This document shows positions 1-5,412 of a DNA stretch of 5,412 nucleotides, one piece after another (position 1 is the first letter of the stretch; the number at the start of each line of letters is the position of its first letter). Position numbers and translations under genes: made by a program. This DNA is from JAICLL01 sp035252155 (GTDB taxonomy: Bacteria; Planctomycetota; Planctomycetia; Pirellulales; JAICIG01): NCBI GenBank assembly GCA_035252155.1, contig DATFDL010000063.1, positions 1-5,412 on the forward strand, given 5' to 3'. Under the pieces are notes generated by a model that saw only the letters and a program-made list of their open reading frames with translations, had not been told where the DNA came from and did not search any database.

Positions 1-13
1 CCCCGCAGTTCGC

Positions 14-39
14 GGAACGCCACGGAGGGCGTTCCCTAC
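14..39 (-). repeat. GTAG-footed REP-like hairpin
   Basis: A perfect 8-bp stem (GGAACGCC at 14-21 with GGCGTTCC at 28-35) closes a 6-base loop. CTAC follows at once at 36-39. Read on the minus strand this is GTAG directly followed by the hairpin, the arrangement seen in REP elements recognised by RAYT transposases. The hairpin structure is seen directly; calling it REP-like is inference. There is no T-tract after the stem, so an intrinsic terminator for an upstream gene is unlikely. Confidence 0.6.
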
Positions 40-54
40 AGAGAAACGGTGGCG

Positions 55-78
55 GGGGCAGCGCCTTGGCGATGCCCC
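55..78. repeat. Short imperfect hairpin
   Basis: The 11-base arm 55-65 pairs with 68-78 around a TT centre, with one mismatch. The stem is very GC-rich. It lies between the hairpin at 14-39 and the repeat pair at 128-232, in a stretch with no credible gene. Unlike its neighbours it has no GTAG/CTAC foot. It may be a further small repeat or a chance GC-rich palindrome. Confidence 0.4.
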
Positions 79-127
79 GGCAGGGAGAGCATGGCAGACG
101 CAGAGCAGCGGAGACGCGGAGAAGACC

Positions 128-158
128 GTAGGGTGGGCCGAGTGAAACGAGTCCCACC
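128..158 (+). repeat. GTAG-footed 31-base repeat, left copy of inverted pair
   Basis: GTAG (128-131) is followed directly by GGTGGG (132-137), a 15-base loop and CCCACC (153-158), so this copy can fold alone as a 6-bp stem. It also matches the reverse complement of 202-232 at 28 of 31 positions, so the two copies could form one long hairpin around a 43-base spacer (159-201). The repeat occupies the upstream region of the PPC-protein gene. I interpret it as a REP-like or MITE-like non-autonomous element. Confidence 0.65.
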
Positions 159-201
159 TTCGGCTGATTTTTTGCAAACCGAGATGCCACGACCGGCTCA
201 T

Positions 202-232
202 GGTGGGACTCGCTTCGCTCGGCCCACCCCAC
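202..232 (-). repeat. 31-base repeat, right inverted copy next to gene 1
   Basis: This is the inverted partner of 128-158, with 28 of 31 positions conserved. GGTGGG (202-207) and CCCACC (223-228) form the local stem. On the minus strand the foot reads GTGG rather than GTAG, so this copy has lost one base of the tetranucleotide. It ends 8 bases before the ATG of gene 1 and covers the place where a Shine-Dalgarno and core promoter would normally be sought. No clear Shine-Dalgarno is visible between it and the ATG. Confidence 0.65.
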
Positions 233-240
233 AACATATT

Positions 241-2664
241 ATGAAACAACTATACGCGATCACACTCACTTTGTTTTTGACCGCCCTGGCCTCGGCGGCT
301 GATCCGCAGTTGGGCGGCATCTCGCCCTACGGCGCTCAGCGCGGCACCGAAGTGGAAGTGAACTTCAACGGCGCACGGCTCGCCGATGCCCAGGAAATCC
401 TGCTGTACTATCCGGGCATCAAGGTGGCCAGCCTCGAAGCCGTCAACGACAATAGCGTGAAGACCAAGCTGAGCATCGCCCCCGACTGCCGGCTGGGTAT
501 TCACGCCATGCGGGTGCGCACGGCCACGGGCGTCAGCAATCTGCGGACGTTCAGCGTGGGCGCCATGCCCGACGTCAAAGAGGCGGAGCCAAACAGCGAG
601 TTCACGACGCCGCAGAAGATCAATCTCGACTGCACGGTCAACGGTGTGGTCGAGAACGAAGACGTCGATTACTTCGTCGTCGAGGCCAAGAAGGGCGAAC
701 GCATCTCGGCTGAGATCGAAGGCATCAGGCTGGGCAACTTCTTTTTCGATCCCTACCTGGCCATCCTCGACAAGAACCGCTTCGAGCTGGCCAGCTCCGA
801 CGACGCCGCGCTGGTCTGGCAAGACGCGGTTGTTTCGATCCTGGCCCCCGAAGACGGCGCCTACACGATTCAGGTGCGCGAAAGCTCGTATGGCGGCAAC
901 GGCGCCTGCATCTACCGGCTGCATGTGGGGCGGTTTCCGCGACCTACGGCGGCGTTGCCCGCCGGAGGCAAGCCGGGCGAAACGATCAACGTCCGCTGGC
1001 TAGGCGATGTGGCGGGTGAACGCAGCGAAACGATTATCGTGCCACCCGCGCCCTTAAAACCGTTCGGCCTGTTCGCTCACGACGAGCGAGGAGTTGCTCC
1101 CTCGCCAAATGCGTTTCTGATCGCGGAATGCGGCAACACGATCGAAGCCGAGCCGAATGAGGCGCCGGCTCAGGCCACAGTCTTCGAGGCACCGATGGCG
1201 CTCAACGGCGTAATCGGCCAGAACGCCGACGTCGATTTCTTTAAGTTCGCCGCCAAAAAAGGACAGCAGCTCGACATTCGCGTGCTGGCCCGCGGCATTC
1301 GTTCGCAACTCGACCCGGTGTTGTACGTTCACCGCGAAGATGGCGGAACGCTGGCTGGCAACGACGACAGCGGCGGACCCGATAGTTACCTGCGTTTCGG
1401 CGTGCCGGACGACGGCAATTATCTGCTCAGCGTGCGCGACCATCTGGGCAAAGGCCGCGCCGATTACGCCTACCGCGTCGATGTGCGGCCGGTTACGCCG
1501 GGACTGACGATGGGCCTGCCCGAGCGGCAGCAATATGTCGATGTGACGGTGAGCGTTCCCCAGGGCAATCGCACGGCGTTTCTGGTGAGCGCGGCGCGGC
1601 GCGATTTTGGTGGTGATCTTCAAGTCGACTTGAAAGATTTGCCGCAGGGCGTGACGTTTGAGACGGTGCCGATGGCAGCCAATCAAACGTATGTGCCGGT
1701 GCTGCTCAATGCCGCGCCGGGGGCGACCCTGGCTGGCTCGCTGGCCGATGTCATCGGGCGACCGACCGATGCGAATCTGAGAATCGAGGGGCATCTGGAG
1801 CAGACCACCGGATTGGTCCGCGGACAAAACAACATCTTGGTGTGGGGCCATACCGCCGATCGCATGGCCACGGCCATCACGGCCGAAGCGCCCTTCAAAA
1901 TCGAGGTGGTCGAGCCGAAAGTGCCGCTGGTGCGCGACGGCTCGATGGGGCTGAAGGTTGTCGCCACCCGCAAAGAAGGTTTTACGGCGCCCATCGCCAT
2001 TCGCATGCTCTACAACCCGCCGGGCGTGGGTTCGGCGGGCGATGTTCGCATCGCCGAAGGTCAGAACGAAGCCATTCTGCCGCTCACGGCCAATGGCGGG
2101 GCTGAAGTGAAGGCTTGGAAAATCGCCGTGCTGGGCGAAGCGACCGTGGGCAATGGCCCGGTGCTCGTGTCGTCACAGTTGGCCAATTTAGACATCGCCG
2201 AGCCGTTCGTGAGCTTCGCGTTCAATGGCGCCGCTTGCGAGCAAGGCCAAGAGACCGACGTGGTGATCAAGGTGACGCACAACAAGCCGTTCGAGGGCGA
2301 AGCAGCGGTGGACTTGCTGGGTTTGCCGTTCGAAGTGGCCACCCAGCCGGGCAAGCTTACCAAAGACGCCGGCGAGTTGGTATTTCACGTAAAGACGACC
2401 GCCAAATCGCCCGCCGGCCGCCACAAGACGCTATTGTGCCGGGCGACGGTGATGGCCAATGGCGAGCCGATCGTCCATGGTTTGGGCACCGGCGAGTTAC
2501 GCATCGACGTGCCGTTGCCGCCCAAAGCCAACGAGCCACCGCCGATGCCCATGCCGATGCCGGCGGTGGCCGCCGCGCCGGAAAAGCCGCCCGAAAAGCG
2601 GCTGACCCGGCTGGAGCAGTTGCGACTGGAACGTGAAAAGGCGCTGAAGGGGGCGGGGAAGTAA
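241..2664 (+). CDS. Exported protein with two PPC (pre-peptidase C-terminal) domains
   Basis: The gene encodes 807 residues. I chose the ATG at 241 because it begins a good signal peptide: K2, a hydrophobic core at about 4-16, and an ASA cleavage site at 17-19. The in-frame codons upstream (from 49) translate only repeats. After cleavage come an Ig/IPT-like beta domain (about 22-110), PPC domain 1 (about 115-230, with EAEPN at 114-118 and DVDYF at 141-145), a linker beta region (about 231-300), and PPC domain 2 (about 302-417, with EAEPNE at 302-307, DVDFF at 330-334 and DDSGG at 375-379). Further beta-rich, probably Ig-like, regions run to about 755. The tail is proline-rich (MPMPMP at 769-774), then a charged helix (about 786-803). 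PPC domains often accompany secreted peptidases, but no peptidase domain or catalytic motif is visible. A surface, adhesive or scaffold role is inferred. Family call strong, function unknown. Confidence 0.9.
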   Translation: MKQLYAITLTLFLTALASAADPQLGGISPYGAQRGTEVEVNFNGARLADAQEILLYYPGIKVASLEAVNDNSVKTKLSIAPDCRLGIHAMRVRTATGVSNLRTFSVGAMPDVKEAEPNSEFTTPQKINLDCTVNGVVENEDVDYFVVEAKKGERISAEIEGIRLGNFFFDPYLAILDKNRFELASSDDAALVWQDAVVSILAPEDGAYTIQVRESSYGGNGACIYRLHVGRFPRPTAALPAGGKPGETINVRWLGDVAGERSETIIVPPAPLKPFGLFAHDERGVAPSPNAFLIAECGNTIEAEPNEAPAQATVFEAPMALNGVIGQNADVDFFKFAAKKGQQLDIRVLARGIRSQLDPVLYVHREDGGTLAGNDDSGGPDSYLRFGVPDDGNYLLSVRDHLGKGRADYAYRVDVRPVTPGLTMGLPERQQYVDVTVSVPQGNRTAFLVSAARRDFGGDLQVDLKDLPQGVTFETVPMAANQTYVPVLLNAAPGATLAGSLADVIGRPTDANLRIEGHLEQTTGLVRGQNNILVWGHTADRMATAITAEAPFKIEVVEPKVPLVRDGSMGLKVVATRKEGFTAPIAIRMLYNPPGVGSAGDVRIAEGQNEAILPLTANGGAEVKAWKIAVLGEATVGNGPVLVSSQLANLDIAEPFVSFAFNGAACEQGQETDVVIKVTHNKPFEGEAAVDLLGLPFEVATQPGKLTKDAGELVFHVKTTAKSPAGRHKTLLCRATVMANGEPIVHGLGTGELRIDVPLPPKANEPPPMPMPMPAVAAAPEKPPEKRLTRLEQLRLEREKALKGAGK

Positions 2665-2675
2665 TCAAAAAGCGA

Positions 2676-2765
2676 CCGTAGCCATCACGCTCCGCGTGAT
2701 GCTCCGTGCTACGGAGCGTGACGCCTGTGGCGTCGGCAGCATCACGCGGAGCGTGATGACTACGG
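2676..2765. repeat. BIME-like inverted REP pair with four nested hairpins
   Basis: Arms 2676-2703 and 2738-2765 are complementary at 27 of 28 positions. Four short hairpins with 3-base loops follow one another: 2683-2701 (8-bp stem, loop TCC), 2701-2717 (7 bp, loop GCT), 2720-2734 (6 bp, loop TGT) and 2740-2758 (8 bp, loop GGA). The outer two are inverted copies of each other. Each carries GTAG one base outside its stem: GTAG at 2678-2681 on the plus strand, and CTAC at 2760-2763, which is GTAG on the minus strand. This is the layout of an inverted REP pair (BIME). It starts 11 bases after the stop of gene 1, where it could stabilise the mRNA 3' end or attenuate read-through. No T-tract follows, so it is not a classical terminator. 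Confidence 0.75.
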
Positions 2766-2814
2766 TGGCTGATCGTAAGTGGGAGAGTATGAGAATGGCA
2801 ACGATGAAGAGGCC

Positions 2815-2891
2815 CGAGGGCGGCGGGTTCCACCGAGCGTGTGATGAGACGCGATCGGCACACCAGCCCGGCGTGGAACTCGCCGCACCCG
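2815..2891 (+). promoter_or_regulatory. Imperfect inverted repeat upstream of gene 2, possible structured leader
   Basis: Bases 2815-2833 are complementary to 2873-2891 at 16 of 19 positions, and an inner GTGTG/CACAC pair (2839-2843 with 2859-2863) could extend the fold. The structure would end 18 bases before the Shine-Dalgarno of gene 2, so it may sit in the 5' leader. The arms are GC-rich, so chance pairing remains possible. It matches no riboswitch class I recognise and has no GTAG foot. A decayed repeat is the main alternative. Confidence 0.35.
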
Positions 2892-2909
2892 GCCGTTAAG
2901 GGACCAGTT

Positions 2910-2915
2910 GAGGAG
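2910..2915 (+). promoter_or_regulatory. Shine-Dalgarno of gene 2
   Basis: GAGGAG lies 8 bases before the GTG at 2924. It fixes that codon as the start. An in-frame TGA at 2909-2911 excludes any longer upstream start, and the next in-frame ATG falls well after the signal peptide. Gene 1 shows no comparable site. Confidence 0.85.
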
Positions 2916-2923
2916 ACAAGATC

Positions 2924-5365
2924 GTGAGTAGACTTCCATACATCAAGCCCTCGCTCGCAGCCACGTTGTTGACCCTCCTGGTCGGCGTTGAGCAAGCTTA
3001 CGCCGGCGGCGCGATCGCCAAAGTCGAAGTTTTTCCGCCGGATGTCGAACTCTCGACCAACCGTGACCGTCAGCGTTTCGTCGTCATGGCCACGCGCGAC
3101 GACGGCGTTACGCTCGATGTCACCAGCCAGGCGCAGGCCAAGCTGGCAAACCCCGCCATCGCCAAGCTCGAAGCCGCTACGCTCACGCCGTTGGCCGATG
3201 GGCAAGCCACGCTTGAAGTAACGTTCAATGGCCAGACGATTCAGGTGCCTGTCACTGTTAAGCAGGCCACTGCCGATCGGCCGATCAGCTTTCAGCTCGA
3301 TGTGATGCCGGTCTTCATGCGGGCGGGCTGCAACACGGGCAGTTGCCACGGGGCCGCGCGTGGCAAAGACGGTTTCCGGCTGTCGCTGTTTGGTTTTGAT
3401 CCGGCCGGCGATCATTTCCGTATCACCCACGAGCTGGGTTATCGCCGAGTCAATTTGGCCCTGCCGGCTGAAAGCATGCTACTGGAAAAAACCGACGGCA
3501 CGGTGCCCCACACCGGCGGCAAGCGGTTCGAACGCGAGAGCGAATACTACCAAACGCTGCTCCGCTGGCTCGAAGCCGGCGCCCCCTACGACCCGGGCGA
3601 AGTGCCCAAGGTACTCGCCGTCGAATTGTATCCCAAGCAAGTGGTGCTCGAAGGCGAAGGCGCCACGCAGCAGATGGTCGCGCGCGCAAAGTATTCCGAC
3701 GGCACCGACCGTGACGTGACGAACCTGGCCGTCTTTTTGACGAACAACGACAACTCGGCGGCCATCTCGCCCGATGGGCTGGTGACCGCCGCCAATCGGG
3801 GCGAAGCCTTCGTAATGGCCCGCTTCGAGACGCACACTGTGGGCAGCCAGGTGCTGGTGCTGCCCAAAGACCTGCAATACACGCCCCCGACCGAACCGCC
3901 CACAAATTACATCGATGAGCTGGTGGGGGCCAAGCTTCGCAAGTTGCGGCTGTTGCCCAGCGCCGTCTGTTCCGACGAAGTCTTTTTGCGGCGGGTGACG
4001 CTCGACATCACCGGGCTATTGCCCACCGAGCAGGAGTACACCGAATTCCTGGCTGACGCCGATCTCAACAAACGCGCAAAACTCATCGACCGGCTGCTCA
4101 ATCGTAAAGAGTTTTCTGAAATCTGGGCCATGAAGTGGGCCGAGTTGCTCACCATTCGCTCGACGCCGCAGGTGAGTGGCAAGTCGGCATTTCTCTATTC
4201 CAGTTGGCTGTCGGCGCAGATTCAGAACAACGTGCCCCTGGACAAGATGGTGCAGGAGCTGCTCGGCGCGACGGGCGGCACCTTCAAAAACCCGCCCACC
4301 AACTACTACCAGATCGAGACCGATACGCTCAAAACGGCCGAAAACGTGGCCCAGGTGTTCATGGGCATCCGCACGCAGTGCTCGCAGTGCCACAATCATC
4401 CGTTCGACCGCTGGACGATGAACGACTATTACAGCTTTGCGGCGTTCTTTTCGCAGATCGGCCGCAAGCAGGGTGAAGACTATCGTGAGACGGTGGTCTT
4501 CAATTCCGGCGGGGGCGAAGTGGCCCATCCGGTGGGCGGCCGCGTGATGCCGCCCAAGTATTTGGGCGGTCCGCAGCCCGAAGTGGCGGGCAAAGATCGA
4601 CGCATGGTGCTCGCCCAGTGGCTGGCCTCGCCCGAAAATCCGTACTTCGCCACCAGCGTGGCCAACCGCGTGTGGGAGCATTTTTTTGGCATCGGCATCG
4701 TGCAGCCGGTCGACGATATTCGCATCAGCAATCCGGCCAGCAACCCCGAACTGTTTCAGGCGCTGGGCGATAAGCTGACTTCGTACAACTACGATTTCAA
4801 ACAACTTGTCCGCGACATTTGCAACTCGAAGACCTATCAGCGCTCGACCGAACGCAACGCCAGCAACGAGGCCGATGAGCTGAATTTCGCGCACTCGCGC
4901 GTGCGGCGCATCCGGGCCGAGAGTCTGTTGGACTGCGTCAGCGAGGTCACCGAAACGAAGGACAAGTTTCAAGGGTTGCCGGCGGGCGCTCGCGCAGTTC
5001 AAATCGCCGACGGTGGCACGAGCACGTACTTCTTGAACACCTTTGGCCGCTCGACGCGGGCCACGGTTTGCTCGTGCGAGGTGAAGACCGATCCGACGCT
5101 TTCGCAGTCGCTGCACATGATCAACGGCGACACGATCGAGGGCAAAATCCGTGGCGGCGGCTTGATTCAGCGGCAATTGGCCGCCGGCAAAACGCCCGAC
5201 CAGGCGATCGAGTCGATTTACCTTCGCTGCCTGTCGCGCAAGCCGTCGCCCGAGGAGCTGGCGAAGTTAAAGGCGGCAGTCGCCGAAGAAAAGGAACCCC
5301 AGAAAGCCCTGGAAGACATCTTCTGGGCGGTGCTGAATTCACGCGAGTTTGTGTTTAACCATTAA
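2924..5365 (+). CDS. Exported Big2 / cytochrome-like / DUF1549-DUF1553 protein
   Basis: The product has 813 residues and starts at GTG. A signal peptide spans 1-27, with a hydrophobic core at 10-22 and an AYA cleavage site at 25-27. The first Ig-like Big2 domain covers about 31-113. A planctomycete cytochrome-like segment (about 125-225) contains CNTGSCH at 136-142, a CX4CH motif, with H196 and the conserved RWLEAGAP at 214-221. A second Big2 domain runs over about 231-314. DUF1549 (PSCyt2; about 327-530) holds a canonical heme-type CXXCH at 486-490 within CSQCHNHPFDRW. DUF1553 (PSD1; about 542-810) has ANRVWEHFFG at 580-589, the RVRRIRAE stretch at 659-666 and CSC at 716-718, and ends in the typical FVFNH. 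The architecture is complete, with no frameshift. The families are common in planctomycetes but have no established reaction. Heme binding and a periplasmic redox role are inferred from the motifs. A DUF1501 gene often follows such genes but is not visible here. Confidence 0.95.
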   Translation: MSRLPYIKPSLAATLLTLLVGVEQAYAGGAIAKVEVFPPDVELSTNRDRQRFVVMATRDDGVTLDVTSQAQAKLANPAIAKLEAATLTPLADGQATLEVTFNGQTIQVPVTVKQATADRPISFQLDVMPVFMRAGCNTGSCHGAARGKDGFRLSLFGFDPAGDHFRITHELGYRRVNLALPAESMLLEKTDGTVPHTGGKRFERESEYYQTLLRWLEAGAPYDPGEVPKVLAVELYPKQVVLEGEGATQQMVARAKYSDGTDRDVTNLAVFLTNNDNSAAISPDGLVTAANRGEAFVMARFETHTVGSQVLVLPKDLQYTPPTEPPTNYIDELVGAKLRKLRLLPSAVCSDEVFLRRVTLDITGLLPTEQEYTEFLADADLNKRAKLIDRLLNRKEFSEIWAMKWAELLTIRSTPQVSGKSAFLYSSWLSAQIQNNVPLDKMVQELLGATGGTFKNPPTNYYQIETDTLKTAENVAQVFMGIRTQCSQCHNHPFDRWTMNDYYSFAAFFSQIGRKQGEDYRETVVFNSGGGEVAHPVGGRVMPPKYLGGPQPEVAGKDRRMVLAQWLASPENPYFATSVANRVWEHFFGIGIVQPVDDIRISNPASNPELFQALGDKLTSYNYDFKQLVRDICNSKTYQRSTERNASNEADELNFAHSRVRRIRAESLLDCVSEVTETKDKFQGLPAGARAVQIADGGTSTYFLNTFGRSTRATVCSCEVKTDPTLSQSLHMINGDTIEGKIRGGGLIQRQLAAGKTPDQAIESIYLRCLSRKPSPEELAKLKAAVAEEKEPQKALEDIFWAVLNSREFVFNH

Positions 5366-5412
5366 GCCGCACACATCGGTACCCGTCGGTGGCTGGGGCA
5401 GAGCCTAAGCGA
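5366..5412. other. Downstream intergenic fragment with no recognised gene
   Basis: These 47 bases follow the stop of gene 2 up to the window edge. There is no terminator-like hairpin with a T-tract and no start of a recognisable gene. Only a weak 4-bp GGCT/AGCC pairing (5391-5394 with 5402-5405) is present. The GC-rich end resembles the beginning of another intergenic repeat, but the cut leaves too little to judge. Confidence 0.3.

Noticed and set aside
1..232. CRISPR array or tRNA in the leading gap
   Set aside because: The repeats differ in sequence, are not evenly spaced direct repeats, and no cloverleaf or CCA-end structure is present.
49..240. In-frame upstream extension of gene 1 with earlier GTG/ATG codons, for example at 49
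   Set aside because: The translation covers the hairpin and inverted repeats and is rich in Arg and Pro. It would bury the clear signal peptide that begins at the ATG at 241.
1054..1851. Minus-strand open frame inside gene 1
   Set aside because: It is a shadow of the PPC domain 2 coding region with no recognisable domain.
241..2664. Secreted peptidase suggested by the PPC domain name
   Set aside because: No peptidase domain or catalytic triad motif is visible anywhere in the 807 residues. PPC domains also occur in non-enzymatic planctomycete surface proteins.
2665..2765. Intrinsic transcription terminator after gene 1
   Set aside because: The hairpins are strong but no run of T follows any of them, so the repeat interpretation fits better.
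2696..2899. Small plus-strand open frame in the gap, including a possible 34-codon leader peptide from the ATG at 2795
   Set aside because: The first half is translated hairpin repeat. The ATG at 2795 has only a weak GGAG upstream, and the 34-codon product has no recognisable feature. A leader peptide is possible but unsupported.
2357..3430. Minus-strand open frame spanning the end of gene 1, the gap and the start of gene 2
   Set aside because: It crosses two genes and the repeat hairpins, with no recognisable motif or supporting start signal. It is a composition effect.
4016..5176. Long open frame on the minus strand opposite gene 2
   Set aside because: It lies wholly within a well-supported DUF1549/DUF1553 gene. 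Its translation is Arg/His/Ala/Val-rich with no recognisable domain, and long antisense frames are expected from GC-rich codon use.

Overview
The window reads as a stretch of a high-GC Planctomycetota chromosome, most likely from the Pirellulales or a near relative. This is inferred from the protein families: a secreted protein with two PPC domains next to a Big2 / cytochrome-like / DUF1549 / DUF1553 protein. That set is characteristic of planctomycetes and rare elsewhere. The short GTAG-footed hairpin repeats packed into both gaps fit a large planctomycete genome but do not identify the species.

Layout. Positions 1-240 hold no credible gene. They carry three kinds of small inverted repeat: a GTAG-footed hairpin at 14-39, a separate hairpin at 55-78, and an inverted pair of 31-base repeats at 128-158 and 202-232. 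The last of these ends 8 bases before the first gene. Gene 1 (241-2664, +) encodes an 807-residue exported beta-rich protein with two PPC domains and a proline-rich, basic tail. The 259-base gap 2665-2923 contains a nested, REP/BIME-like set of four hairpins (2676-2765), a second imperfect inverted repeat (2815-2891) and a clear Shine-Dalgarno. Gene 2 (2924-5365, +, GTG start) encodes an 813-residue exported protein with two Ig-like (Big2) domains, a cytochrome-like segment with a CX4CH motif, a DUF1549 domain with a canonical CXXCH motif, and a DUF1553 domain. The last 47 bases hold no recognisable gene.

How the parts fit. Both products have signal peptides and should act outside the cytoplasm. 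Both are on the same strand, but the repeat-rich 259-base gap leaves co-transcription open. The biochemical role of the DUF1549/DUF1553 families is not established. The two heme-type motifs suggest a redox or cytochrome-like role, and the PPC protein could be an adhesive or scaffold partner; both are inferences. The most notable non-coding observation is that hairpins with unrelated stem sequences share a GTAG tetranucleotide at the 5' foot of the stem. That is the hallmark of REP elements mobilised by RAYT (TnpA-REP) transposases. No such transposase is in this window.
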